Below are positions 24,439 to 33,203 of a stretch of DNA of 40,423 nucleotides, one piece after another. The notes under the pieces were generated by a model, which worked only from the letters and a program-made list of their open reading frames with translations, was not told where the DNA came from and searched no databases. The translations under genes were made by a program, and so were the position numbers. The DNA is from Lyngbya confervoides BDU141951 (GTDB lineage Bacteria; Cyanobacteriota; Cyanobacteriia; Thermosynechococcales; Thermosynechococcaceae). Location: contig NZ_JTHE03000058.1 in assembly GCF_000817775.3 (NCBI RefSeq), positions 1 to 40,423 on the forward strand. Direction: 5' to 3'. Each line of letters opens with the position of its first letter. Position 1 is the stretch's first letter.

Positions 24439-25368
24439 TTGAATCATACAGTTCATCGCGTGAACGAGGCTCAAGTTTTAGGACTGGATATTGGGGGCAC
24501 CGCCATCAAGCTGGGCCGCTTTGATTGCCATGGCCACTGCTTGGCCCACGGGACCCTCGCCACTCCGCATCCGGCCTATCCCCAGGCGGTGGTGACCGCG
24601 ATCGCAGCGGCGATTCCCCAGGTTGACCCGCATCATCAGGCCATTGGATTGGGGGTGGGGATGCCCGGCCCAGCCGATGCCGCAGCACGAGTGGCTCGCA
24701 TTGCCATTAATCTGGAAGGCTGGGTGGAGGTGCCCTTGGCCGATCTACTGGAGCAGGCCGTTCATTATCCAACCACCCTGGCCAATGACGCCAACTGTGC
24801 GGGGCTAGGTGAGGCCTGGCTAGGGGCAGGAATTCCCTTCTCGGATTTTTTGCTCTTGACCCTGGGGACCGGCGTTGGCGGAGCCATTATTTTCGATAAA
24901 ACGCTCTATGTGGGTAAGCGAGGGGCCGCAGGCGACCTAGGCCTGACAATCTTTAATCCCGAAGGCCCCCCCTGCAATAGCGGCAATCGCGGGTCCCTAG
25001 AGCAGTATTTCTCGGCCACTGCGATTGTGCGCCAGACCGGATTTTCGCCGGCGGTGCTGGCCCAACGGGCTGATGCCGGAGACCCAGCGGCTCTGCAATT
25101 CTGGGCAGACTACGGCCGCAACCTGGGCATTGGTTTAGCCAGCCTCACCTATGCCTTCTCTCCCGAAGCCATCATTTTAGGCGGTGGCGTTTCTGCGAGT
25201 TTTGAGCGATTTTATCCCACTCTGCGCCAAGAATTCGAACAGCGTGTTCTCTGGAGCAGCCGCGAGAATCTGCAGATTTTACAGGCTGCCCTGGGCAATC
25301 GAGCCGGTATGATTGGAGCTGCTAAACTCGCCCTCGATCGATTTGCACAACATCCAGGACAAATTTGA
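24439..25368 (+). CDS. ROK-family sugar kinase (putative glucokinase) with an altered zinc motif
   Basis: The 309-residue ROK protein has the ATP-phosphate motif LGLDIGGTAIKLG, the catalytic-Asp segment TLANDANCAGLGE and TLGTGVGGAI. It probably phosphorylates glucose or a related hexose; with no helix-turn-helix domain it is an enzyme rather than a NagC-type repressor. The usual ROK zinc site (a GH, then CxCGxxGC) here reads GDLG and CNSGNRGS, so only one of the usual Cys residues remains and the His is Asp. The start is uncertain: TTG at 24439, or GTG at 24460, which places DIGGT at the usual distance from the N-terminus. It follows ispF closely. Confidence 0.88.
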   Translation: MNHTVHRVNEAQVLGLDIGGTAIKLGRFDCHGHCLAHGTLATPHPAYPQAVVTAIAAAIPQVDPHHQAIGLGVGMPGPADAAARVARIAINLEGWVEVPLADLLEQAVHYPTTLANDANCAGLGEAWLGAGIPFSDFLLLTLGTGVGGAIIFDKTLYVGKRGAAGDLGLTIFNPEGPPCNSGNRGSLEQYFSATAIVRQTGFSPAVLAQRADAGDPAALQFWADYGRNLGIGLASLTYAFSPEAIILGGGVSASFERFYPTLRQEFEQRVLWSSRENLQILQAALGNRAGMIGAAKLALDRFAQHPGQI

Positions 25369-25378
25369 GGTGCTCCCC

Positions 25379-25409
25379 TTGACAGATCCTGGATTTAAGC
25401 TGCTAAGAT
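25379..25409 (+). promoter_or_regulatory. Candidate promoter of tRNA-Gln
   Basis: A consensus TTGACA (25379-25384) and TAAGAT (25404-25409) are separated by 19 bases. They lie 28 bases before the tRNA. The -35 is perfect, the -10 matches four of six and the spacing is slightly long. Confidence 0.5.
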
Positions 25410-25437
25410 AGCAAAGCTTGAGTGCAATTCGGCGCGT

Positions 25438-25509
25438 TGGGGCGTCGCCAAGCGGTAAGGCAGCGGATTTTGGTTCCGCCATTCGGAGGTTCGAATCCTC
25501 CCGCCCCAG
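25438..25509 (+). tRNA. tRNA-Gln (anticodon UUG)
   Basis: A complete cloverleaf is present. The acceptor stem pairs TGGGGCG (25438-25444) with CGCCCCA (25502-25508), with discriminator G at 25509. The D arm contains AGCGGTAAGGC, the anticodon loop TTTTGGT gives anticodon TTG, and the T arm has GTTCGAATC. The weak U1-A72 pair is typical of glutamine tRNAs. CCA is not encoded. The HAD gene starts 15 bases downstream, so the two may share a transcript. Confidence 0.97.
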
Positions 25510-25524
25510 TTTTAGGTAAAATCC

Positions 25525-26301
25525 ATGACGTCACTTCCCCAGTCCTTAGCCTTCGACTTCGATGGAGTTCTGTGTAACGGCTTGCGGGAGTATTTTGCCA
25601 CTGCCTGGTCCGTTTATCAGCAGTTCTGGGGGGGGGACCCTGCTCTAGAGGATTTAGAGCAGCGGTTTTATCGCCTTCGGCCCGTGGTGGAGGTAGGCTG
25701 GGAGATGCCCCTGGTTCTTCGAGCGGTACAGCGAGGGATGTCCGATGCCGAAATTTTTGCCCAATGGCCTGCTGTGCGAGACCGGCTGGTGGCTCAAGAG
25801 CATCTTCATCCCGCTGAGTTAGGTCAGGCTGTGGATCGAACCCGCGATCGCTGGATTCAGTCGGATCTGGAGGGCTGGCTGGATCACCATGAATTTTATC
25901 CCGGCATCGTCCCGCGTCTGCGGCAGTGTCTAGCGGAGGCAATGCCGGTGGTGATTATCACCACCAAAGAAAGTCGCTTCGTCCAGCAGCTCTTGATCCG
26001 TGAAGGCATCAACCTGGACGGGGGCATCTTTGGCAAGGATTGTCAGCGACCCAAGCCGGACACCCTGAAGCAACTTCAGTTGCCCCAGCCCATCTGGTTC
26101 ATCGAAGATCGTCTGGCTGCGCTGCGGGCGGTTCAAGATACACCAGAACTGCACCATGTGGCCTTATTCCTTGCCACATGGGGGTACAACCGTCCCCAGG
26201 ATCACGCCTTGGCCAACCAGGCCCCTATTCACCCGCTTAGCCTGTCTCAGTTTTCCCAGCCCTTCTTGAACTGGCTCTCCCCGGCGAAATCAGTTCCTTA
26301 G
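25525..26301 (+). CDS. HAD-superfamily hydrolase
   Basis: The 258-residue protein has motif I FDFDGVLCNG (both catalytic Asp), motif II VVIITTKES (Thr), a Lys in KDCQRPKPDTL and motif IV WFIEDRLAAL with the metal-binding acidic pair. An alpha-helical cap of about 100 residues follows motif I, so it is a C1-type phosphatase of the phosphoglycolate-phosphatase group. The specific substrate is unknown. The gene is 15 bases after tRNA-Gln, and its 3' end overlaps the convergent membrane-protein gene by 12 bp. Confidence 0.88.
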   Translation: MTSLPQSLAFDFDGVLCNGLREYFATAWSVYQQFWGGDPALEDLEQRFYRLRPVVEVGWEMPLVLRAVQRGMSDAEIFAQWPAVRDRLVAQEHLHPAELGQAVDRTRDRWIQSDLEGWLDHHEFYPGIVPRLRQCLAEAMPVVIITTKESRFVQQLLIREGINLDGGIFGKDCQRPKPDTLKQLQLPQPIWFIEDRLAALRAVQDTPELHHVALFLATWGYNRPQDHALANQAPIHPLSLSQFSQPFLNWLSPAKSVP

Positions 26302-27024
26302 GGGCTGCCTGGCGCGGTAATGTGGATTTCGCAGACGAATCATTAAGACACCCACAGCGTAGAGCACCACGCTTGCGCCAATCATTTCCAAAAGTTCTTC
26401 GAGGGCTACCTGCAGGATGTAAAGCCATGACTGTTCGGCCTGGCGGAAGAACAAATAGCTCAGAATTTCCATTCCCACGGCCCCCAGCAGGAAAATCCCA
26501 AGGCCTGCCGCCAGCAGCAGCACAATTTTGGGATGCTCTCGCCAAAGGGCCAGGATGCGACGGTGGGTGATCACCAGAATGACCAGGGCTAGTGAGAGAT
26601 ACACCCAGATCCAGACTCCTCCATGGGCACCGCTCAGGCGGGGAATCCAGTCAAAATGACGGAGGTACTTGCCAATGCGCTCGTGAATGGCGGCAGCTTC
26701 ATCCAGAGCCAAAAACACAAAGCCCAATCCCGCAAACTTCAAAAAACCAGCATATGAAACGCGGTAACTTTGGGACCAGAGGCCGGAAAACCAAAAGGCC
26801 ACCCCAATCCCCAGGAGTTGCAAGGCGGAAAAAAGGGCGGGAATGGTCTTTTCGCGGTCCAAATCAAAAAGCTGCTGGATAGGTCCTGTCATGCCTGTCA
26901 GGGTGGTCAGCAAATACACCCCCGCCAGAAGGCATTCCCAGAGAATTAGCAAACGCAACAAATGATCCGCATCTCTGACCCTGACGCGGAATGGGGAAAA
27001 AAGCACCATGGATGCCCAACTCAC
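26290..27024 (-). CDS. Polytopic membrane protein with conserved-looking acidic and His residues
   Basis: This roughly 244-residue protein has about six hydrophobic segments. Two of them carry charged clusters: FLALDEAAAIHERIG (D108, E109, H114, E115) and ALEELLEMIGASVV (E209, E210, E213). Such acidic/His groups in a membrane bilayer could bind a metal, which would suggest a membrane-embedded enzyme; that is inference. The start is GTG at 27024 or ATG at 27009. The smaller hypothetical gene at 27.2-27.6 kb lies upstream on the same strand, 220 bases away. I do not recognise a named family. Confidence 0.7.
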   Translation of the reverse strand: MSWASMVLFSPFRVRVRDADHLLRLLILWECLLAGVYLLTTLTGMTGPIQQLFDLDREKTIPALFSALQLLGIGVAFWFSGLWSQSYRVSYAGFLKFAGLGFVFLALDEAAAIHERIGKYLRHFDWIPRLSGAHGGVWIWVYLSLALVILVITHRRILALWREHPKIVLLLAAGLGIFLLGAVGMEILSYLFFRQAEQSWLYILQVALEELLEMIGASVVLYAVGVLMIRLRNPHYRARQPLRN

Positions 27025-27244
27025 AACAAGAGCCGTTAGGCTGAAGAACAGCCCGCTCTAACAAAGACCTGGGTTCAACAAAAAGGTAAACGCAGGGGTC
27101 CAGGTTAGTTAAGACTAGGTTAACAAACTTCAGCAGCTACCCCTAGCGTTCCCCAGCCGGGGGGTGAATCAGACGCCGGTCGCCAAGGGCCGTCCCCTGC
27201 GATCGTGAGGTCAGGGCGAGATAGAGATTCAACCGGGAGCGGAC

Positions 27245-27553
27245 CTAACCAGGCTGAACCAGTTCTGGACCCTGCTGCTTGGCATTGGTGGCAGAAGACA
27301 CCGGCTGCGCGGTGGCATCGAGGGGCATCATCTCAATATTGTTGAGAAGGGTCGTCACAAAGGCAAACAGCAGAAAAGGCAGGGATAAAACCAGGATTAA
27401 TCCGCCGGTGAGAAAGGCATAGACTGGATTTTGATACATGGCGATCGCCGCGGCCAGACTCACAAAAATCACAATTAGCCACACCATCACCTGACCATAG
27501 ATATCACCAAAGGTCAGGGTGCAGGAAAAGCGATATTTTTGCGGCGAAATCAT
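27245..27553 (-). CDS. Small membrane protein, unknown function
   Basis: I choose ATG 27553 (MISPQKYRFSCTLTFGDIYGQ) because GGAGAAG lies about 7-13 bases upstream; the frame extends further but without a ribosome site. The 102-residue product has two adjacent transmembrane helices (about 22-42 and 46-68) separated by a short YQNPVYAF turn, and a hydrophilic Ala/Gln-rich C-terminus. It looks like a conserved cyanobacterial hypothetical of unknown role. It is divergent from purE, with a hairpin in the shared upstream region. Confidence 0.65.
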   Translation of the reverse strand: MISPQKYRFSCTLTFGDIYGQVMVWLIVIFVSLAAAIAMYQNPVYAFLTGGLILVLSLPFLLFAFVTTLLNNIEMMPLDATAQPVSSATNAKQQGPELVQPG

Positions 27554-27653
27554 GGATATCTTCTCCGAAGTCCGACAGGAATAGCGAACAGCACCCCCCT
27601 TCATCGGGTATGCTTGCAAAACATCTCCTGCCAAAGCTGACAAGAGATGCTCA

Positions 27654-27673
27654 ATAGCTTGTATTCAAGCTAT
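27654..27673. promoter_or_regulatory. 8-bp perfect hairpin in the purE divergent region
   Basis: ATAGCTTG (27654-27661) and CAAGCTAT (27666-27673) pair perfectly around a TATT loop. It lies 101 bases upstream of the small membrane-protein ATG and 171 bases before purE. There is no T-run. It is a candidate operator or attenuating hairpin. Confidence 0.4.
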
Positions 27674-27843
27674 CAAAACAAGAGCGTCGCCCTACTTAAG
27701 AAATAAGATGCTTTGAGAAATATTTTAAACAATTAGGTTTGTCGCCTTTGTATACCGCAACAAAACGACATCTTTGATTCAGGGATGCTCATCCTGCATG
27801 ATGGGGAAATATCCCTGAGTGCATCATTGGAGAAAAGCGTGCT

Positions 27844-28368
27844 ATGACCGTCGTCCCTGAGATTGCCATCATCATGGGGAGCGATTCTGATCTGCCCACC
27901 ATGGAGGCTGCCATTCAAGTGTGTGAAGCCTTTGATCTGCCCTGTCATGTGGAAATCATTTCAGCCCATCGCACCCCCCACCGAATGGTGGAATTTGCCG
28001 AGCAGGCCCACCGACTGGGGATCAAAGTTATCATTGCCGGAGCGGGAGGATCGGCCCACTTACCCGGTATGGTTGCGGCCATCTCGCCGCTGCCCGTGAT
28101 TGGGGTGCCCGTTAAAAGCCGGAGTTTACAAGGCCTAGATTCGCTCTATTCCATTGTGCAAATGCCAGCGGGTATTCCCGTCGCCACTGTCGCCATTGGC
28201 AATGCTCAAAATGCCGGGCTCCTGGCGATCCAAATCTTAGCGGCGCAGCGGCCCGCATTGCTGGAGGCCGTCCTGGGCTATCGCCAGTCCCTGGCTCAGA
28301 AGGTGCAAGACAAACAGGCGAAACTTGCGGACCTGGGTCATGCAGCCTACCTGGCCCATTATGAGTGA
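27844..28368 (+). CDS. purE: N5-carboxyaminoimidazole ribonucleotide mutase
   Basis: PurE moves the carboxyl group of N5-CAIR to carbon 4 in purine synthesis. The 174-residue protein has the class I motifs IIMGSDSDLPTM, SAHRTPHRM (with the catalytic His) and GAGGSAHLPGMVA. GGAGAAA precedes the ATG. Its partner purK is not in the window. The last bases overlap the alanine-racemase start by 8 bp, so the two genes share an mRNA. An imperfect hairpin with GGGA/TCCC sits just upstream of the Shine-Dalgarno sequence. Confidence 0.96.
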   Translation: MTVVPEIAIIMGSDSDLPTMEAAIQVCEAFDLPCHVEIISAHRTPHRMVEFAEQAHRLGIKVIIAGAGGSAHLPGMVAAISPLPVIGVPVKSRSLQGLDSLYSIVQMPAGIPVATVAIGNAQNAGLLAIQILAAQRPALLEAVLGYRQSLAQKVQDKQAKLADLGHAAYLAHYE

Positions 28369-29506
28369 TGCCAAAGGAAAGCAAAAGCTGGAGGCGTTGG
28401 CCCAAGAACGGGCCTGGATCGCCCTGGATCGCTCGGCCCTGCTCCACAACATCCAGCAGGTCCAGGCAAAGCTTGCCCCTGGGACCAAGCTCATAGCTGT
28501 GGTCAAGGCCGATGCCTATGGCCATGGGGCGATCGCCGTGGCGCGACTGGCCCTGTCCCAGGGGGTGGCGGCTCTGGCGGTGGCCACCATTCCCGAAGGC
28601 ATTCAGCTGCGCCAGTCTGGCATTACCGCTCCCATTTTAGTCCTGGGAGCCACCTACCGCCCTGAGGAAATCACCGCCATTGCCCAGTGGCGACTGCAGC
28701 CCACCCTTTGTTCTCCGGAGCAGGCCCTTAACTTTTCACGCCAGATGCCGCGTCCTCTGCAGGTGCACCTCAATATTGATACGGGCATGTCACGTCTTGG
28801 CCCAATCTGGCAGCAGGGCGAGGCCTTTGTCAAATTTGTTCAGGGGCTTGCCAATCTGGAGATTGTGGGGGTCTATTCGCATCTGGCCACCGCAGATGAC
28901 CCCCACTCTGAATTTACAGCCCTTCAACTGGCTCGCTTCCAGGAGTTGGCCCAGAAGCTCAAGGTTTGCGGGATGCAGCATGTGTCTTTTCACCTGGCCA
29001 ACTCCGCCGGGGTAATGCTGGGGCAGGTTTACCACTTTGACTGGGTGCGCGTTGGCCTGGCTCTCTACGGTCTCTATCCTCATCCCAGCTTCTATCCGGC
29101 CCTCCACCTGCGACCGGTTATGGCGGTGAAGGCCAAAATCAAGCAGGTCAAGCTGCTGCCCACGGCTACGGGGGTTAGTTATGGGCACACCTTTGTCACG
29201 GATCGCCCTACCCTTTTAGCCGTGGTGGGAATTGGCTATGGCGATGGGGTTCCGCGATCGCTCTCCAACCGGATGCAGGTGTTGGTCCAGGGTCAGCGAG
29301 TCCCTCAAATTGGCAATGTCACCATGGATCAGCTGATGATTGACGTCACTCAGGTGCCGCAGGTGCAGGTGGGGGATGAGGTCACGCTCATTGGACGCGA
29401 TGGAGATCAAGGGATTCGGGTGGAGGACTGGGCGCATCTGCTTCAAACCATTTCCTACGAGATCGTGTGCGGGTTTAGAGATCGCTTGCCGCGCTGCTGG
29501 ATCTAG
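28361..29506 (+). CDS. alr: Alanine racemase
   Basis: Alr uses pyridoxal phosphate to make D-alanine for peptidoglycan. From ATG 28361 the product is 381 residues; an upstream in-frame ATG would overlap purE further and adds no conserved sequence. The PLP lysine is K49 in VVKADAYGHG. The second catalytic base, Tyr, is in VSYGHTFVT near residue 275, and MDQLMIDV also matches the family. The start overlaps purE by 8 bp. The stop interlocks with the convergent substrate-binding-protein gene in CTAG at 29503-29506. Confidence 0.95.
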   Translation: MSDAKGKQKLEALAQERAWIALDRSALLHNIQQVQAKLAPGTKLIAVVKADAYGHGAIAVARLALSQGVAALAVATIPEGIQLRQSGITAPILVLGATYRPEEITAIAQWRLQPTLCSPEQALNFSRQMPRPLQVHLNIDTGMSRLGPIWQQGEAFVKFVQGLANLEIVGVYSHLATADDPHSEFTALQLARFQELAQKLKVCGMQHVSFHLANSAGVMLGQVYHFDWVRVGLALYGLYPHPSFYPALHLRPVMAVKAKIKQVKLLPTATGVSYGHTFVTDRPTLLAVVGIGYGDGVPRSLSNRMQVLVQGQRVPQIGNVTMDQLMIDVTQVPQVQVGDEVTLIGRDGDQGIRVEDWAHLLQTISYEIVCGFRDRLPRCWI

Positions 29507-31320
29507 GGCCGTTTTCCCGTAGGTCGCGCCTCGGTGACGCGCAATTGGGCAATATTCCAAAGGCCCCAGGTGGGCAATCCAGAATATTCAAGGCCTTGGA
29601 CGCGATCGCGCGCCACCATCAGGGCCATTTCGTTCACCAGATACACCATGGGCACCTGTTCCTGCACAATGGCTTGAAATTCGCCATAAATCTGACGGCG
29701 TTGAGATTCCTCAAAGGTTTGTGCCCCGGCGACAAACAGCTGATCAATCCGCTGTTCCCAGGGCGTGGCCACCCAGCCGGCCAGCGGCGGTTGACCCGGC
29801 TGCTGCGCCAAATTAAATAGGTGAGATCCACCCTGACTGGTCCACAGGTTGGCACCGTTATGCGGCTCAAGGCCCCCGGAAAATCCCAGGATGTGGGTTT
29901 CCCAGTCCCGCGTCACCGTAATCTTGTTGACCAGAGCGTTAAAGGCAATGGGCGCAAAATCAACCTGAATGCCAAGTTCACTCAGATCCTGCTTGACCTG
30001 AGCGCCCATTGCTTCGCGCAGCTTGTTGCCGCTGTTTGTTAAGAGGCTAAACCGGACCCGATTGCCGGACCTATCGCGCAATCGTCCCTGATCATCAGGG
30101 GTAAAGCCAGCCGCTTGCAGCAGCGACTTTGCTGTTTCCAGGTTGTAATCGTAGGCCTTCAGGCCCTGCTCGGGGGATCGATAGTAGGGACTTTGCACCG
30201 AAATGGGAGAGTTTTGAACCACTCCAATCCCCTGAAATAGATTATTGAGCATTTTCGGTCGGTTAATCCCGTGGGCGATCGCTTGGCGAAAGCGACGATC
30301 TTGAAACCAGGCTGACTTCACCGGATCGACGAGGGGCCTTCCCTGGGCTGTGCGTCCCTGGTTCAGGTTAAAGGCCAAAAAAGTTGTGCCGGACCAGGGG
30401 CCACCCACCAGCATGCGATGATTACGGATCTTTTCTTCGGCCTTGAGGAGGGAGTAATATTCCGGACGTAGGGGCCGCGAGTCTCCCATCACATCCAGGT
30501 CCTGGGCCCGGAAGCTGAGTAGCTGAGTGTCGGTGCTCTCCATGATCTGCCAGATGACTCGATCAATATAGGGAAGCGGAGTGCCCTGATCATCTCGTCG
30601 CCAATAGTGAGGATTGCGCCGAAAGACCACCCGCTGACCGGGGTCATAGTGCTGGATGACATAGGGGCCGTTCCCCACAATCTCCTGGGGATTGGTGTCG
30701 GTGCCCCAGGTGGAGATAAATTGAGGATTTCCGTTGGGGTCCAAGGTATTCACAGCCTTCGAGAGCCGATGTTTGGGCAAAATGGCGACGCCCTCAGGCG
30801 GACCAACGGTGGTGCGGAGGAAGGGCGCAAAGGGTTCAGAGGTTGTAAACTCAACCCGATGGTCGTCTAGCTGACGCACGGTGGGAAACTGGCGCTGTGG
30901 CCCAATCCGCAGGCTGTCCCCCATGTCGGTGGGGATGCGCGGGTTAAACACGATGGACTCGTAGGTAAATACCACATCTGCTGCGGTCAGAGGGGTTCCA
31001 TCAGACCATTTCAACCCCTGACGCAGGACAAAGGTGATTCGGGTTCGATCCTCAGATATTTGCCAGGATTCAGCCAGAGCAGGCTCAATTTCACCGGTGG
31101 CTCCATTTTGACCCGTAAGGCCTGCGTAGGTGAACAGGAAAACGTTGGGAAACTCTTGATTCAGGGCATAGTTAAAGGTTTTGGGATCGCTGAGGGTAGC
31201 TAGCACCAGCTGTGATCCTGGGGGTCGGGTGGTGTTCAGCCAGGACCGACAGCCCCAGAGTCCGCCCAGCAGAAACAAGGCCAGGCATCCTGTCCACCCC
31301 AGCGATCGCCTAGGATTCAT
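29503..31320 (-). CDS. Family-5 ABC substrate-binding lipoprotein, copy 2
   Basis: The 605-residue SBP_bac_5 protein starts with a lipoprotein signal peptide ending in the lipobox LWGC (Cys about 24), so it is tethered on the periplasmic side of the inner membrane. Its body has the peptide-binding pattern ALAESWQISEDRTRITFVLRQGLKWSDGTPLTAADVVFTY and NPHYWRRDDQG, as in oligopeptide or nickel-binding proteins. It is paralogous along its whole length to the upstream gene, from which it is separated by three bases. No permease or ATPase genes are adjacent. The ligand is unknown; peptide is the default guess. Confidence 0.93.
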   Translation of the reverse strand: MNPRRSLGWTGCLALFLLGGLWGCRSWLNTTRPPGSQLVLATLSDPKTFNYALNQEFPNVFLFTYAGLTGQNGATGEIEPALAESWQISEDRTRITFVLRQGLKWSDGTPLTAADVVFTYESIVFNPRIPTDMGDSLRIGPQRQFPTVRQLDDHRVEFTTSEPFAPFLRTTVGPPEGVAILPKHRLSKAVNTLDPNGNPQFISTWGTDTNPQEIVGNGPYVIQHYDPGQRVVFRRNPHYWRRDDQGTPLPYIDRVIWQIMESTDTQLLSFRAQDLDVMGDSRPLRPEYYSLLKAEEKIRNHRMLVGGPWSGTTFLAFNLNQGRTAQGRPLVDPVKSAWFQDRRFRQAIAHGINRPKMLNNLFQGIGVVQNSPISVQSPYYRSPEQGLKAYDYNLETAKSLLQAAGFTPDDQGRLRDRSGNRVRFSLLTNSGNKLREAMGAQVKQDLSELGIQVDFAPIAFNALVNKITVTRDWETHILGFSGGLEPHNGANLWTSQGGSHLFNLAQQPGQPPLAGWVATPWEQRIDQLFVAGAQTFEESQRRQIYGEFQAIVQEQVPMVYLVNEMALMVARDRVQGLEYSGLPTWGLWNIAQLRVTEARPTGKRP

Positions 31321-31323
31321 GGG

Positions 31324-33075
31324 CTACTCCACCAGGGACTGTTCATAGATATTCCAGGTGGATCCGCCGAGGGCCGTAAATTCCACCCCTTGAACTCGAT
31401 TGCGAATCGCCTCAAACACCAGTGGATTAATCATAAAGATAAAGGGAAGCTGCTCTTGCAAGATGGTTTGGACCTGGCCATAGAGATCCCGCCGCTTGGC
31501 CTCGTCAATTTCCTGAGAGGCCTCAATCCAGATCCGATCAATTTCCCGCTCCCAATCGCGCACTTCACGGTTTTCTAAGGGAGCCTGACCGGGACGCGGC
31601 TTCTGGTTAAAGGTATGCAGTCCCCCATCCGAAAGAATCACGTTAGCACTGCTGTGGGGTTCCACGCCTCCCCCGCTAAACCCGAGCAGGTAGGCATCCC
31701 ACTCCAGAGTTTCAGAGAGCTTTTGCACGAGCGTATTGAAGGCAATGGGGGCAAAGTCTACCTGAATCCCTAATTTTGCCAAATCCTGCTTAATCTGCGC
31801 CCCCATGGCCTCCCGGATTTGGTTTCCGGCATTGGTATACAGGGTAAATCGCACCTGGTTGCCGCTGCCATCCTGGAGCTGATTTTGCCCATTGTAGGTA
31901 AAACCCGCCTGCTGCAACAGGGATTTCGCCCGATCGAGATCGTAATCGTAGGTTGGTAAGCCATCTTCTGGGGACAAATAGTAAGGGCTTTGAACGGGAA
32001 TATAGGAATACTGCGGTTCTCCTAGCCCCTGGTAAATATTTACCAGCATCTTCTTGCGATCAATGCCGTAGGCGATCGCTTTGCGAAACTCCGGATTGTT
32101 AAACCAGGCGGCCTTAACGGGGTCCACCAGCGGTTTGCCGTTGCGAATGCCCGTATTGAGATTAAAGGAGATGAAGGAGGAACTGAGGGCAAGCCCACCG
32201 TTATAAATTTTGAAGTTGCGTTCTTCCTCTTCGCGCTTGAGCAGGGAATAGTAGCTCGGGGCCACCGCGGTAGAATCGAGGCCCCCGGTGCGAAACTGGA
32301 GTAGGCCAGTGTCCTGATTTTCCACAATTTGAATGGCAATCCGGTCAATATAGGGTTGGGATCGCCCCTGATCATCTTTGCGCCAATAGTAGGGATTTTT
32401 TTTCAAGATGACGCGCTCCCCCGTCAGATAGCGATCCAGTTGAAAGGGGCCAGGAACGACAATCTCGCGGGGATCGGTCCCCACCCCCCACAGGGACAAA
32501 AACTCCGGATTACCCTTCCCATCCTTGGTTTTTACTGCTTTTTCAAGCTTGTGCTTCGGCATCAGTCCAATGCCGGTATAGCGTAAAAAGGGGGCAAAGG
32601 GTTCAGGAATACTAAATTCTACCCGGCGCTCATCGATCTTTTTGACGGTGGGGAGTTTGCCCTCCGGTCCAATGCGCAGCAGATCCCGAAAGTCAGCCGG
32701 AATGGCTTCATTCAGATAGATATCGTTATAGGTAAACAGAACGTCATCGACGGTCAAGGGATGACCATCGGACCACCGCAAGCCTTCGCGCAGGGTAAAG
32801 GTAATCCGCTTGCCCTCATCCGCAAATTCCCAGGATTCAGCCAGGGCTGGCTGAATATTGCCGTCCCCATCGGAGGTAATTAGTCCTTCCTCCACAAAGC
32901 CAAACACGGGGTTAACTTCCTGACTGGTGACCGTATTAAACGTTTTTGGGTCGCTTAGGGTGCTAATCACCCGCGTGGGAATTTTTCCCTCCGACTGCTT
33001 GAGGCTGCATCCGCCTAGGGCGAGGATCAAGACACCGACGAGTAGCAAGGTAAGAGTTCGACGCAAGATGACCAT
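31324..33075 (-). CDS. Family-5 ABC substrate-binding lipoprotein, copy 1
   Basis: The 583-residue protein has a lipoprotein signal ending LALGGC (Cys at about 23) and the same SBP_bac_5 body as its downstream neighbour, sharing blocks such as DPKTFN, SWEFADEGKRITFTLREGL and NPYYWRKDDQG. The two genes form a tandem duplication in one transcription unit, with this one promoter-proximal. It captures a substrate, probably a peptide, for an importer encoded elsewhere. It is divergent from ribF. No start ambiguity is apparent, since the ATG directly begins the signal peptide. Confidence 0.93.
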   Translation of the reverse strand: MVILRRTLTLLLVGVLILALGGCSLKQSEGKIPTRVISTLSDPKTFNTVTSQEVNPVFGFVEEGLITSDGDGNIQPALAESWEFADEGKRITFTLREGLRWSDGHPLTVDDVLFTYNDIYLNEAIPADFRDLLRIGPEGKLPTVKKIDERRVEFSIPEPFAPFLRYTGIGLMPKHKLEKAVKTKDGKGNPEFLSLWGVGTDPREIVVPGPFQLDRYLTGERVILKKNPYYWRKDDQGRSQPYIDRIAIQIVENQDTGLLQFRTGGLDSTAVAPSYYSLLKREEEERNFKIYNGGLALSSSFISFNLNTGIRNGKPLVDPVKAAWFNNPEFRKAIAYGIDRKKMLVNIYQGLGEPQYSYIPVQSPYYLSPEDGLPTYDYDLDRAKSLLQQAGFTYNGQNQLQDGSGNQVRFTLYTNAGNQIREAMGAQIKQDLAKLGIQVDFAPIAFNTLVQKLSETLEWDAYLLGFSGGGVEPHSSANVILSDGGLHTFNQKPRPGQAPLENREVRDWEREIDRIWIEASQEIDEAKRRDLYGQVQTILQEQLPFIFMINPLVFEAIRNRVQGVEFTALGGSTWNIYEQSLVE

Positions 33076-33203
33076 AACGCCCGCAAACTTGAAGAGGTGA
33101 ACATTGGAAATTCACTTCAGCTTAAATCACTGCTCCCCTTCCCACCAATCTGTTCGGGAGATTGACCATGCGACAGTGGGCAAATTGTGTAAAAATGTGA
33201 AGC

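Noticed and set aside
33076-33203. FMN riboswitch upstream of ribF
   Set aside because: None of the conserved RFN-element helices are visible in these 128 bases.
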